64,000 nucleotides of DNA from Cyanoderma ruficeps (lineage: Eukaryota; Chordata; Aves; Passeriformes; Timaliidae): the NCBI GenBank assembly GCA_008694505.1, contig VZDJ01007747.1, positions 41,954,523 to 42,018,522 on the forward strand, read 5' to 3'. The number at the start of each line of letters is the position of its first letter. Position 1 is the stretch's first letter. Below the pieces are notes generated by a model. It had not been told where the DNA came from, ran no database searches, and saw only the letters and a list, made by a program, of their open reading frames with translations. The position numbers and the translations under genes were made by a program. Below, in pieces: positions 46,406-59,221 of the stretch.

Positions 46406-49112
46406 CACCCATCACCTTGTCTGCCTCTGCAGGCTCGTCCCCGGGCTGCAGGAAGGTACTTATCCCTCAGAGTTAATGTAGCAGAGAATGTAAAACGCTT
46501 TAAATTCAGTCTCACAGGAGCAGTGCTCGGATCCTCCCCTCTCAGTGCTCATCACTGAGAGCATCAGACCTGAAACTGGCAGCATCCTGGTTCTGCTGCT
46601 TGGGGAAGGCTTTGCTGTCTGTGGTGATGTTGTTTTTCCTTGTTTTATTCCTGGAATAATGTGGGATTCGGCCTTCAGAGCCAAAGCTCTCTGTTTCAGC
46701 CACAGTTTTAATAGATAAGCTCTAATTTTTGACTAGGAATTTCTGTAAAATGCAGCCGCTTCCAGCTCATTGCCCAAGTGATCCTCTGCCAGCTGTGATT
46801 TCTTTGGGATGCCTCTCCTGATTTTGGAAGGGGAGATTTGCAAAGGCTGAGTGATCAGAAGCAGGGAGAAAAGCTTTGCTCCAGGTACTGCTCACAGTCA
46901 GACCCAAACATGACAGTGCCTCCCCCAGGTGAGCCTGAAGGTCACTCTGACCTTCATCTGCTTTTGTGGATGTCCCTGATCTGAGAAATGCCAGTTCTGT
47001 GGCTGCGGATGATGTCACATCTAAAGGGGGTGAGTGGCAACTTCATCAAATAAAGGTCAGAAAAATATAGTTTTGCAAAGAGAAGAAAATACATGAAAGC
47101 AACTTGTTACCTGTGTTCTTGTTTATTACCTGGATCCTTTTCTGTATTCAGATTTTACTTCTTTACCTTGATTAAAACTGATTCAGTCAAGCTGCTAATG
47201 TAAATAGCCTGGATACCAAATCTTTTAATCAACCTGTATTTATCTGGCATAGGTCATATTTCTCTAGCACAAGTCAGTGTCAAATAAACAAACAGAGCCT
47301 GGCTTGTGTGAAGCCAGACATGAAAAACAGAACAACCAAAAATGAGTTTTGGTATTACAGAGTAGGCAGTGGAAAGCAGTCAGATTGTTATTGGGAAGGG
47401 GAGGGGTTTGGTGGTCCTTAGGAATCAGTCTGACACAGTTGTCAATAGAAATACATTTTTGGATTTTGTTCCTAAGCTGTTGGCTAGGGACAGCTCCTGG
47501 TGCACCATTTTATGCAAATTCCTGGGAAAGAATTACTGAGCTGGAAGAACAGGGGGAAAGGGGCAAAAAAGCAAATAAGAGAAAGCAGTGAGATTTTACA
47601 GAGATCTGCTGGGTGGGCATGGTTGTCTGGTAGGGCAATGTTCACACCCCCCACCCCAATTTCTGTTATCCTCATTAATGACCAGGATTTTCATTCCCTT
47701 CACCGCTTTCTTTTTATCTGTTCCTGGAAAAGATGAGGTTTTGGTGAGATGGAGTTTTGTCCTGCCCCTGAAGAGCTGTGTAATGCAGCTCAAAGGAGTT
47801 CATCATCACAGCAGACAAGATGCATTTTCCTCTATTCAGCCTCTTCTATATCATAACTGATAGGGAAATTAATCCACAAACACCAGAGGTTTATGTCCAA
47901 AAAAGGAGAAGAGGAGTCCTTTTACTTTCTTTGAATAAAGGGAGAGACCATGGGGCATTTCCCCTGAGGTCTCTCAAATTTTGGAGGATGCAGCCTCCTA
48001 TTTATCCCAATTTCTTGGCTGCATTTCCCTCTCTCTTTCCCCATTGGCTGAGGTACTTGAGAGGTACAGACTTCCCAGAGTGCCTAATACCTAAAAGTCC
48101 CCTTTAATGTAAAACCCCCCCTTTAATTTTTTAATTCTTATGGAATTTATGGGTTTTGCCCATTGTTTCTTTCATCTTTCAATATCCAGTTTCATTTATC
48201 AGCAAACCAACACTTTGTTTGTAAAGGCAAATATCTTCTTTTCCATTCATCAATCAGTGGAATCCTTCCCATTGTTTCTTTTATCTCTCAGTGCTAGATT
48301 TGTCTACCAGCAGACCCACTGCATGTTTGTAAAGACAAGTCTGTCATTCCTCTCCTAACCCACCAAAGGAGTTTTGGTCTCTCCTGCTCTTTCTGAGACC
48401 CAGCAGATGCAATTGTGGGGTGGCAGAGGGCACAGCTGGGCACAGCTGGGTGTCCCCAGCAGAGGTGCCACCATGAACACGTGCCCTTATCAACCTGTCA
48501 CCCTGTGCAGTGACTCTGCCTGCTCCCCAAACCGTTCCATTTTTCCATCTGCCTTCCCTGGTCTTGTTTTCATATTCCATCCCTTCTCTTGCCATCCAGA
48601 TTTAATGACCAAGCAATATTCACGCATCATGCCAAAAGAAAACTCCTCGGAGAGCAAGACCTAATTTCCAACACGTGCTTCTTTAATCTCCCTGGGGCCT
48701 GCTCATCTTTGGAGCAAAGCAGCATTTCCAGAGAGCGATTTCCCATCACAGAGGAGCAGCATGCTGCTCCTCCTGCCAGTCCAAACACGTCCTCGTTTCT
48801 ACAAACGCTCCCATAGACCCTCAGATCAGGTGTGTCCTCTCAGCACAACCTTGGGGCAGCAAGGCTCTGGCTGCTGCCATCAACTTTCCACCCATGGAGC
48901 TGTCAGGTGTTTTGCAGCTTTGGTTAAGCTTAAAAAAGACAAGCAATTGAGATGTTTTTTATGTGCAAAAAAGTAAAAGTATAGTGGGGAGGGATGTTTT
49001 GTTATACAACCCTAAAGTATTTTGTAGCTGTAATTATGATTTTGCATGTAAAAGTTTTGATAGGTAAAATAATGGGAGGTATGGGGGAAGGGCAATCATG
49101 CTCCAAAAAAAA
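46406..49112. other. gene-free region
   Basis: No exon, RNA gene or repeat that I can name. Imperfect local duplications are present at 48165-48350, where 'cccattgtttcttt(c/t)atct' and 'ca(a/g)caaaccaacactttgtttgtaaaggcaa'-like stretches occur twice. Confidence 0.4.
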
Positions 49113-49200
49113 CCCATTTTCCACTAGACCAGGTTGCACAAAGCCCCATCCAGCCTGGCCTTGAGTACTGCCAGGGATAGGGCAGCCACAATTTGCTGCA
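49113..49200 (-). mobile_element. CR1 LINE fragment (minus)
   Basis: The reverse complement of the CR1 3' region: 'ttttccactagaccaggttg', 'agccccatccagcctggcct' and 'gccagggatagggcagccac'. Confidence 0.8.
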
Positions 49201-50276
49201 AAAAATGTGTTTAGTTCAAGCTTTAAGTCCTGTAAATAATTTTTAGATCCTCAAGTAGAAATCCATAATAAAATGTGAAATATTAACCTTGCCAGACAAC
49301 ATCTTATTCTTCAACTAATGAATCACATCAGTAAACAAGTCCTCTCCTGGATTCAAGATGAAATTCCTGGGAAAAAGAGAAAATTATTTGCTGTTGCTGT
49401 GCTCTTCAGCATAAGTTACTTTACATCGTGTCTGTATTTATGCCACTCCACTTGCTCTGGGTGGGCAGTGGTAAGATTTGAAAGAATACCTAATTAAAGC
49501 TAAAAATAAACCACAGATAGACTTGTCAAATTAAAAAAGCACAATGCAGTTTTTTGTAGAAAAGAGCACAATTTCCCAACACAACGTATGATGGTCTCAC
49601 ATTTAAACAGTCAGAGCATAGCTCTTTTCCTCTCCAAAATCTCCCTGTCCACACAAGTATTTCTTCCTGATTTGTCTTTTTTTACTGTGAAACTTCTCAA
49701 AAGATCAGGCATCACTGCCCTAATGTCACCCAGAGAGACAAAATCTGTGCTCCAGGCACGTCGAAGGAGCCGGGAATGCACACAGTTCATTTCACACATT
49801 GCACACATTTCACATATTTCAAACATTTCACAGCTCAGGAGTCGTCCCTGGCCCAGCCAGGGCAGGAAATGCTGTGCATGTGAATGGGATGGAGTGCTGT
49901 GCCTCAGGGATTAAACAGCAAGGGGATGGATTTTCAAAGGGGATTGTAAAATTGAAATGATCCTGGCCCCTGTTGGGACAGGTCCTGGCATCAGTGCCAT
50001 GGAAGTTGAGGAAGAGCATTTAAGAAGTCCTGTGTTTCATAAATTCACTGTCCATCTCACTGTGAAAGGATGAATTTCTCCAGAGTTCTCGAGGGTTTCA
50101 GAACCTCAATCTTTTCAATGAACTTCAGAAATTCAATCTTTTAAAAAGTTATCTACTTATTAAAGCCTATCTATAGCAGATCCATCATACCTTATGTTCT
50201 GAGACTGACACTCTTATGATCTCCTCCTCTGCTCAGCCCAGGGCACTCTTCTGTGGCTCTGCTCTGCCCTGACAGG
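49201..50276. other. gene-free region
   Basis: No coding or RNA feature recognised. There is a small local repeat of 'cacatttcacatatttcaaacatttcac' type at about 49790-49832. Confidence 0.4.
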
Positions 50277-50840
50277 CACAGAACCACAGAACCATAAAAT
50301 GGTTTGGGTTGCAAGGCACCTTAAAGACCAGCCAGTTTCAACACCCCTGCCATGGGCAGGGACACCTTCCACTAAACCAGGTTGCTCAGAGCACCATCCA
50401 ACCCAGTCCTGAACACTCGCAGGGTTGGGACAGGCACAACATCTCCAGTAAACCTGTGCCAGGGCCTCCCTGCCCTCACAGTAAAGAATTTCTTCCCAAA
50501 ATCCAATCTAACCCTGCCCTCTCTCAGTTTGAAGCAATTTCCCCTTGTCCTGTCACTCCATGGCCTTGTCGTCTCCAGCTCTCTTGTAGCCCTTCAGGCA
50601 CTGGAAGAGGTTCTAAGGCCGTCCCAAAGCCTTCTCCTCTCCAGGTGAACATGCCCAGCTCCCCCAGCCTGAGTCCAGAGCAGAGGTGCTCCAGCCTCAA
50701 AACATCTCCATGGCCTCCTCTGGGCTTGCTCCAACAGCTCCATGTCCTGCTGGAGGTCCCAGAGCTGGACACAGCCCTGCAGGTGAGGTGTCAGAGCTGG
50801 TGTAGCCCCAGGGCAGAGAGGAAGGGGTGCTGAGAACCCA
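50277..50840 (-). mobile_element. CR1 LINE 3' fragment (minus), about 560 bp
   Basis: The longest CR1 piece in the window. On the plus strand it starts with the inverted 3' end 'cacagaaccataaaatggtt', then 'caacacccctgccatgggca', 'caccttccactaaaccaggt', and later 'ccagcctgagtccagagcag' and 'ctgctggaggtcccagagct'. The 174-residue open frame over it is a by-product. Confidence 0.92.
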
Positions 50841-53189
50841 GAAGGACCCTGGTGTTCTGTAGGAATGCATTTCCATACCCAAACAGATGTTTCCATATAG
50901 GGAAGGTTTAAGACTCACCCCAAAACCTTTTAAAGGAAGAACACTAGAAGTTTCTTTGCTCTCCTGACAATAATTGGTCAGTGCCAAGACATAAACATTG
51001 ATAGGTCTGTTTACCTGTTCCTCAAAAAAGTAGCTATTCTCTATTGGGCTGTTTGCCAAAAAACCCACCTAAATTGTCCAATACTTAAAAGAGAGCACGA
51101 GGCTTCTCAGTGCATTGTCGAGGTGTTGTAGCAGGTGTGTGGGACCTGTCCCTACACTGTGCCCAGCTTTGTTCTTTGTTTTTGTATTATTTGCTTCTTT
51201 TATTGAAACCTTTTTGCTTTTTCAAGACACACTCGACCATGCCATCTCGCTAAATTCTTTAAGCCATTTTCTGTGAGGTGCTGGACACCCTCAGACGTAT
51301 TGAACCCTCACAGAGCTAATTCTACCTGGCTCTTCAAGAAATTCAACAGTCTTCCAGTGCAGTTTGTGAGGAAATAAAATGCATTTACTGTGCACCCTGG
51401 TGAGGGTGTCCAGGGTCTCACCGTGGTGTAGCAGAAACCCTCCTCCCACCACCTGGTCCAGGGCAGGGCTCCCAGGCACCAGCCTTGCTCCTGCACAGGA
51501 GGTGGCCATGAAGGTGTATTCCAGAGAGGGATGTCCTTTTTTTCTTTCAAACAGGATGCCCAAGTGATAAATTAATAAAGGGTTTCACAGCCCTTTATGT
51601 AAAATCAAGGCTCTGTTTCTTCGTCTCTTCTGGGCTGTACAAGTGGTGTCAGCCTGCAGCAGGGATTGTCATTGAAGGCACTGGATTGTCTTTTAGTGGT
51701 TTGTCTCCTGCCATGCTTCTAACACACAATATTCCCAGATGTCCAGTGAAATCTTCCTCCCATCTTCTCCCAATTACTCAGCCTAATCCCTGCCAGGCTG
51801 TAATTGAGCCAGGCAGTCTTGTGAGACACTAATGTGTGATTGTAGTTTGTTTGCCAGCATTTATGACATTTGCAAAGAGAGTGGTGAGTCATGCGAGACA
51901 AATGGTTAGTGCTGTCTATTTTTAAATGTATGTGTATAATTAGATTTTGCAGCACAAGAGAAAGGAGCCCCTGTCCAGCTTGTGAGGAGAACAATATAAA
52001 GGAAAAAGGAAATTTTCTTTGACAACTTATTTCAGCCTGACAAGTGGTTTTGATGATATTTCTCTTTTCCCACTAAGAGTTATACAATAATTTCAGCACT
52101 GTTGCTAGAAATACACAACAGAGCCAAGAAATAGGATTGTTGGAAGCAATTAAAATATGGCAGCTAGTCAAATAGATTCTGTGTCTTGATACAACATGTA
52201 GGATATCCTGAGTTTTTTCCTCCAGTGGTTTTGTCTGTGTGTGTTTAGTGCTCTCCTCTCTCTCAGGACTCTGTTTTGTGTATCAATGGTGTCTTTTCTT
52301 CTAAGATCAACAAAAGCCTTTGCAGCTCCCCTTGGTGGTGTCTGCAACAGGTCTCTGGTGTCTACTCAGTGGCATTTCTGACTAGATTTATCATTTTCTC
52401 CATCCTCCACATCTGACACGGTCTAGTAGATAACGCACAGAACCAGAGGTTTTGCTTCAGACCATGACGTTGAGTCATTGTGCAGCTTTTGGCAGGCAGT
52501 GAAGGCTTAAAAAATGTCCACTCATTTCTGATGACTCAGTTTGAGCATTTTCATACCTCTTGGGCTTGAATTTTCTGATGGTCTTTGAGAACTCAAAGCA
52601 CACACCAAGCTCAGTTGTACAACCCTCCTGCAAGCCCAGCCCAGTCTGGATGCTTAGGAAAGGAGGAGCCCATAATTAGAGAGCACTTTGGGGAATGTTA
52701 CTCATTGGGTTTCAGTTTAAGGGTAAAAATACCAAGGTTCCTTCTGGACAGAGGGTTTCTGTTGTCACAACTCGGTGACCCTCAGGTGAAAGTGCCATGG
52801 TGTAAACATGGCCAGGAGGGTGACCATGGTGAAACCCTGACCATCTGATAACTGGGACATGCCCTGTGCAGGGAAGAATGTTTTGCTTAGAAGTGCTATC
52901 AAATTTTTGGGGAGATCTCCCACATAAATAAAAGTCATCTGCCCAACAGCCACGGGGAGATAAAGAAGCCACTTCAGAGATGTGAGCAGGCGATTCCATG
53001 AGGGTACGCAGCAGATGTGTGCACACTCCAGTGAAAGTTATCCAGAGTTCCCAGAGAGTCTCCTGATGTCTGACAGCTGGTCCTACTGTCAAAATCATTA
53101 TTGCTCTCAAGTAAACTCAGGGACAGTTCCCTGCCAGCCTTGGATACCTCTGCCTGAATTATGGGATGTCTCTCTGTTGGATTATCAGC
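50841..53189. other. gene-free region
   Basis: No exon can be supported. It includes a small hairpin with stem ATAAAGGG/CCCTTTAT at 51575-51598. Confidence 0.4.
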
Positions 53190-53690
53190 TGGTGTGACAG
53201 GACAGTGATCTGGCAGTATCAGATCTGTTATCTCTCTATGGGATGAAATTGATGCCTTGGGAAGGCTGACCTGGAACAGAGACTGGGCAGAGCTAGAGAA
53301 TGAAGTAGATATTCATTGAAAGGCCTTTAGGGTACACCTTGGGCAGGACAAGAGCCTGGCCAGGGCTACACCCAAGGTGGACCCAAAATGGTCACAAAAT
53401 CGACTACCAGTCATGAGGTCTCACACTTTTATAAGTTTTGGTCCATTTGCATATTGGTTACAGTTACAGCTTCAGGTTGTGAAGTCTCATCCTTTTTGTA
53501 TCTCCCTTCAGTCCACCATTGTTTGTGCTTTTGGGCCTGAAAGTTGTCCTTGGTGTTCAGCAGGAAAAAGATTTGTTTTGTTGCCCTACTCTATGAAGAG
53601 CTGGGTGACACTGAATGTGAGGCTCAGAACTGCACCCCTAGGCAGCTTTCATGAAAAACATGAAAGCAACAACTTAAGGCATCAAATTCC
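53190..53690 (+). mobile_element. probable passerine ERV solo LTR
   Basis: The block resembles LTRs of passerine endogenous retroviruses: 'caagagcctggccagggcta', 'acccaaggtggacccaaaat', then an LTR-type promoter 'cacacttttataagttttgg' (TATA box 53430-53435), 'gtccatttgcatattggtta', and a tail near 'ggcagctttcatgaaaaaca'. No gag, pol or env sequence flanks it, so it looks like a solo LTR. The ends are approximate because I could not fix a target-site duplication. Confidence 0.6.
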
Positions 53691-56439
53691 CAAGGTCTCC
53701 CCAAGCAGTGATGAAGGTTCAGCTGGAATTGCTCACTCCTGCGTGGAGTGACATCAGAGTGTGGCTGAAGTGAAGCTGCAAAGAACAACTTGAACATTCA
53801 AGAGCACTCAGGAGTTGTCACCGTGGCAAGTCACAAGGCCGAGCTGGGCCATTCCTTTGTCTGAATATGCTTTTAGAGCTTATGAGCCTCAAACTCTTCT
53901 CTAGCTCCAGGGAAAATCCATGACAGAGTAGAATCTGGACACAAAACTTCACATATTAATTAATTTACTTCAGTACCTACAGCCCTACAGTTAAGAGGTT
54001 GTCAGCAGAGTTCCGGGGACAGTGACCAGAGATCCCTCTGGCAAACACACATGGCTGGTTTGTACCAATGGGATACTCATGGGATACTCATGGAGAATGA
54101 CAGAAAAAAGATCCACACTTGGCTGGGAGATGCCTACAGCATTATTAGGGTTTGGGTTTTGAAGATTTAAAGTGTGATTGCTCTTCTTGTCTCCAAATGG
54201 GGTTGATCCAATGACCCAAAATTGCCCTTAAGACCAGAATCATTGAGCATATCCATACAAAATTCCTGATATGTACAAACACCAGCTCTCATGAGCCAGT
54301 TTAAATTTTGAGGACTGTTTTTCTTTTCTTTTTTCTATAATTCTTTAACTATATCCATCTAACTGCCTTGAATTAATGGGTGCAATGATAATAAATGTCT
54401 AATAAACTTTCTCAGACCCTGGTAATTCCCATGGATTTCAACAAGAATGTTTTGGGTCTCTCTAGTTCCCTTGATAATGGGGAGGATCCTGATTTTTCAG
54501 CAGTGTGACACAGGCTGCAGTTCAGCTTGAGGCACATCCAGAGGCACAGAGGTATTTGCAGAGTTAAAAGTGTATCAGTATAAACATTGCTGGAAGGTAG
54601 TGGAAATACCTGGACTATTTATTTCCAGAATATAAATTGTATACTGCCAAGACAGAAAAAAATAAGAGTTTATACCCCCTACATAGCCATTGGAAAGAAG
54701 AGAGACCACCTTTGAGGACTGAGGTGCAAGTGGAAGCAGGACAGAACAGCTGAACCTGCCACAGGCAACAGGAGCAATCCCTCATTTTAGGAGTGATTAT
54801 GTCAAAGTAGAAAGATTACAAATCCCAGCTGAAAAAGAAAATACAAATATATGGGGCCTGAGGAAGGAGAGAGAAATTGTCAGGTAGAATTCATCAAGCA
54901 CAAGAAATGCTGCTGACGCTGCAGCACATAAGATATTGAAAAGGCACAATTTTTTTAAAGAAAGCACATAAGATATTGAAAAAGCTCAATCAGGGAGCCC
55001 AGCAGGGATCATGTGTCTGAGGAGCTTCATTGCCTGGGCTGATCTCTAAAGCACTTCCACAGGGATCAAGTGCAGCGTGCCAGAGCAGCCTGGCACACAG
55101 CACATCTCACGGGCAGCTGCCTCTGGGCCCTGGGGCTGCCACAGAAGTGACCAGCAAGCACCTCCAGAGGCTTCTGCTCAGAAACCTGACAGTCAACAGG
55201 GTTAGGAAAGAGTTGTTTAACAGTCCAGACAACTGTTTGCACAGTTTCACACCTGGCTGAATCTATGCAGACAGGAAAGCAAATGCTCCTTGCTCCCTTC
55301 TTCTCACGCTGCTGCCTTGAGAAGGGGCTGGGTAAGAGCAGTGCTGTCAGGACAGGCTCCCCCTCAAGAGGAGAAGGAAAACACCAAAAGTGCCACTCCT
55401 ATGGGCCTATTTGCCCAATGCCATGTGATTTACAGGCCGTTTTTATCCATTATTCTCTGTGCATTTTCTAAATCTCTGTGCCTGGTGGGGTTATCATCTG
55501 CCACGGCAGCATCTCCACTGCTGAGCCACGAGGCCTAAAACCCACCAGGTTTCCTTGCGTCCTACTTGCCAACACAACACACTCATCTGAGATCCTTCCC
55601 TCCTTCCCAAGGGATTTCACAATGCTTTCCAAGTGGCTACCAAGTGTCAATGAAGCCTCAAACAATTCCTGAGTATTCCAGCCTCTGCACCACCTTATTT
55701 GACAGTTTAAGGAGCTGCAGCTCAGTGTCTGCATAAACAGATCTACTGCTTCTCAAAATTTTTAAGATCAAGCTGCTTTTGATATGGAAAAGGCTCTGAA
55801 ATGTACATTTCCTATCACCCTCCTCGTTGTAAAGGTCAGAAAGATGAAGAAACTCCATTTCCTCTCATTCCTCCCTTTCCAGGTAGCACTGAAAATATCA
55901 TGTAAAACCACAACACCAGCAACCCATGAAATGACACCCCGGGAATGGCTGCTTGATAATATCCTTGAATTTCCAGTAAATGTTAAATTTTGTCATAGGT
56001 GTTTTTTTGTTGGTTTGTGACATGTTTGCAGGTGAAATGGGCACAGATGACATTCACGTGAGTGGCTGACACAGCTTTTGCAGCACTCTGTCCAGACCAC
56101 TTCTTCTAGCTGTTATCCCTCTCCATTGTCATTTTTTTGGAGGTTGGTGCTTTGGAAGAGCTGCAGGCCTTTGCTATTATTGTCTACTCCATGAAAACTC
56201 AATTACTGTGGTCTGACAGTCTTCCTGGAATCCAGGAGGACAAAGAAGGGCCTGGCAAAAGCAAAGCCAGGACCCAGCTGTGAGACCCTCTGGTACCACA
56301 GACAGTGGCACAGGCCCCCTGCCACCCCCAAGAACGGGCAATTAACTCTAATTAGGGAAAGAGGCAGCTTCCTTTGGGGTTTTTGGACTATTTTTGTACT
56401 ATGAATTCAAGGGAAATAGAGGAGGAGAAGGGAGTTTTG
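53691..56439. other. gene-free region
   Basis: No exon recognised. A 40-base-period duplication (GCACATAAGATATTGAAAA) occurs at 54923-54991, and a 14-base doublet (GGGATACTCATGGGATACTC) at about 54070-54091. Confidence 0.4.
54923..54991 (+). repeat. 40-bp-period duplication
   Basis: The 19-mer GCACATAAGATATTGAAAA occurs at 54924 and 54964, each followed by a similar (C/T)CAAT segment. Confidence 0.9.
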
Positions 56440-56620
56440 GCAAGGCCAGGTGCTGGTGCTGAACCTGGGTGGATGCAACCCCATTATCAATCCAGGCTGG
56501 GAGATGAACAGACCCAGAGCAGCCCTGACAAAAAGGATTGGGGGTTCCTGTCCATGCCAGGGGGATGGGAACTACATGACCCTGGAAGGTCCATTCTGTG
56601 ATTCCACGAGTCTATGAAAA
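56440..56620 (+). mobile_element. CR1 LINE 3' fragment, diverged
   Basis: The end matches the CR1 terminus: 'gaccctggaaggtccattct' then 'gtgattccacgagtctatga'. The upstream part is more diverged, so the left boundary is approximate. Confidence 0.65.
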
Positions 56621-56643
56621 AGTATGTTTTAGGAAGGGTCTGT

Positions 56644-56850
56644 CAAAAAAAACCCCAAAAAAACCCAAACAAAAAAACCAACCAAAAAAAAATCCATATA
56701 AAACCACACAACCCCCCCCAACAACATACACACACAAAAAAACCAACCAAAAACCAACCAACAAACAAAAAACTCCCAAAACAAACCAAACAAAAAACCC
56801 AAAAACTCAACCAAAAATGAACCAAAAAACCCCCCACACCACAAACTAGA
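56644..56850 (+). repeat. A/C-rich low-complexity tract
   Basis: About 200 bases with almost no G or T, made of CCAAAA, CCAACC and CCCCAAAA units, lying just downstream of a CR1 tail. No G occurs over most of its length, a strong strand asymmetry. Confidence 0.95.
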
Positions 56851-58200
56851 TATTATTAAAAACCAAAATATAATTGATATGTGTATATAATATCTATAAT
56901 TGAATTCTATTTGTTGATGTTTGTTTGTCAGCAAATGGAGAAATAAAAGAGCTTGGTACAAGCTTTTAAATAAAACTTCTACCCCTTTGTTTATCTTCCC
57001 TGGTCAGATACTCCTGTTTGGCTCAGTGGCATTAGCAAAGTGAGGAAGGAGATTGGAAAGTGGCTTCAAGAGCTCAGCTTGCAAAGAGGCTGGTGGATCT
57101 TTTCTTCAGGTTGAAAAATTGTTCTTTTTGGTCAGAAATAAAATATTTTGCTCAACTTTCAAGTTATATTATTTTTCAATTAAATGCAAATTAGAAGATA
57201 AATTTAAACAAAAGTAATTTAAAATATTTTACAGTGAAATTGTCAAAGCTGATTTTTTTCAGAAAAAATGGAAATTTATGTCGACTTAAGTAATGGAAAC
57301 AATCTAAATTCACAGAAAACTCTGGTCCATACATTATTTATTTCTCCTGCTTTATAGAAAATATTTTGTTCTTATTAAAGGAAAATACAGGAATGAAGTT
57401 GTGTTTGGGTGTGACACAATTCTTTGTCCTTCCTTNCCATTCCTGGAGTGGAAAATCCATAATTTAAAGTAGATTTAATTTTGTTCAAAGAGCAATCTGC
57501 TATTTCTGAATCAATAAATATGGCACAAAACAATCCAGACACGCTCTTCCAGCACAATTTGGTTGTTAATGTCAAAGACAAGCCTGAAACCTGAGAGGCC
57601 GATTGCCAGCCAGGAGCTGAGCGGTTCCAGGGAGAGGACAGTAAATCTGAGTTTCTTTATTTTCCACCAAACCTGATCAAGAGATTTCCTCTCCACATCC
57701 ATTGAAAAAAATTCTCCGGTGTCATTTTTGGTGGCGGGTGAAGCCAGCGTTCAAAACAGTCTTTGCAACAGTCTTTGGAAAACAGATGGAAAAGGAGGCT
57801 GACATGCTGGTGACAGCAATTCAGTGTGAAGAGCTGATGCCTCGGAGAGTGATTTGGGGGTTGTTTTAGGACAGGAGCAATGGCCGGGGGTTACACATGC
57901 CCATCTTTGTGACATTCACCCCAGCACTCAAAGAACCAGATTTTTACACCTTTTCTTGCCGAGTTCTTTTTTTGGCGGCTGAGTCACTCCCTGAGGAATC
58001 CGAGAGGTGCCGGTCACCCCCTGAGCCCGGACCTGCAGCTGGGAAGAGGGAATGCTCCTTTCCAGGCAGCCAATTCAGCCAGGGACATGCCTAAAGAACC
58101 CAAAATCCAACACCTCCCATCCCACCCAGCCTCGGGGACAAGGCAGAGAGGGGCTGGGCAGGTTACATCTCACCAACCTCGTGCCACAACTTCCTCTTCC
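56851..58200. other. gene-free, AT-rich region
   Basis: AT-rich at first (56850-57540), turning GC-richer towards the CpG island. A single N is at 57436. No exon recognised. Confidence 0.4.
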
Positions 58201-58520
58201 AGCCCGGGATTTTTCAGATTTTTCCGTTTAGTTGGTGAACTAAACGCCCTGTTTGGCAGCAGGGGGGCCAATTCCACGGAACGCCTCTTATTTTTTATTG
58301 TTGTATTCATGCATCAGGTCTCCGTGTGCCTGTCGCTGCCGAGGGGAGTGGGAAGGGCTGGTTTGAAAGCAGGAGAAAAGAGAGCTCGGTTTCCACGGGG
58401 AGCCCCGTTTCCCGGAGGGAAGGAAGGTTTTCCCGGCTGGAGCGGGGAGGAGCGGGGGCTACGGGGCGGAGGAGAGACGGGGGCGGCTCCTCCGCCTGCC
58501 TCGGTAAGTGCCGCCGGCGG

Positions 58521-58557
58521 AATCCCCATCCTCATCCCCATCCTCATCCCCATCCCC
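58521..58557 (+). repeat. (ATCCCCATCCTC)n microsatellite
   Basis: Two 12-base units and a further ATCCCCATCCCC, just after the 58504 donor. Confidence 0.9.
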
Positions 58558-58887
58558 GGGCAAATCCTGACACCCCTTCCCGGGGCAGGGCTCCCCACGG
58601 GCACGGCTGCTGCTCCCCGCTCGGGGTGGGACCCCTTCTATGGCAGGTTCCCCCGAGGCACGTCCTGAGCTCTCTGCCCAAAGGACACCCCCTTCAAACA
58701 CAAAGGGTTCTCCCCTCTTCTTCCCCACCTCCAAGCCGGATCCCGTCGGCGGGCAGGACCCGCAGCCCCTCCCCGGGCTGGTCCCCGCTGCCCCGGGCTG
58801 AGGCTGATGTGCTCCACAGCATCCTCGGCGTTTTGCTCTACCCGGGGCTGGGAGATTTTTGCTGCCCTGCGGGTTGGCGCTTTAACC

Positions 58888-59115
58888 CTCAGAGATTTGG
58901 CGGGTTTGACCCCAGGAAGGGTGGATTTGGGGGTGTGGATTTGCACCCCGGGGGTTGTGTCTTTGCACTCAAGGGTTTGGTGCTTTTGCACCCCAGGGGT
59001 TGGGGGTTTTTGCACCCCAGGGATTGGGCTTTTTGCACCTCGGGGGTTGGGGGTTTTGTTCCCCAGAGGGTGAGGGGTTTGCCTCCCCAGGGTTTGGGTT
59101 TTGGCCCCCGGCTCA
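58888..59115 (+). repeat. 24-bp minisatellite, about 9 diverged copies
   Basis: Units of about 23-24 bases have the form GGGTTGGGGGTTTTTGCACCCCAG. Each pairs a G-rich half with a C-rich half, so each unit can fold on itself and the G runs could form quadruplexes. It lies inside the CpG island, between the two donors. Confidence 0.85.
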
Positions 59116-59221
59116 GTTTCTAAAGCCAGTGATCACCCCAGTGTTTGCAGCGCGGGTTTAACTTCGCCTGGAGTTTTACTGCTGTGATGTCGCTCCGGTC
59201 TCTCCTCTCTCCCCGGAGCAG

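Noticed and set aside
50309..50833. Open frame of 174 codons
   Set aside because: It lies inside an antisense CR1 3' fragment, which is non-coding.
51575..51598. Hairpin ATAAAGGG...CCCTTTAT as a possible mobile-element end or RNA structure
   Set aside because: An 8-base stem alone is common by chance, and no target duplication or related copy was seen.
58087..58668. Open frame of 193 codons running into the CpG island
   Set aside because: It reads through a strong splice donor at 58504 and into a microsatellite. There is no domain or family resemblance.
58326..59123. Open frame of 265 codons in the CpG island
   Set aside because: Its repeated peptide (for example GFCTPGIGLFAPRG in a sister frame) comes from the 24-bp minisatellite, not from protein selection.
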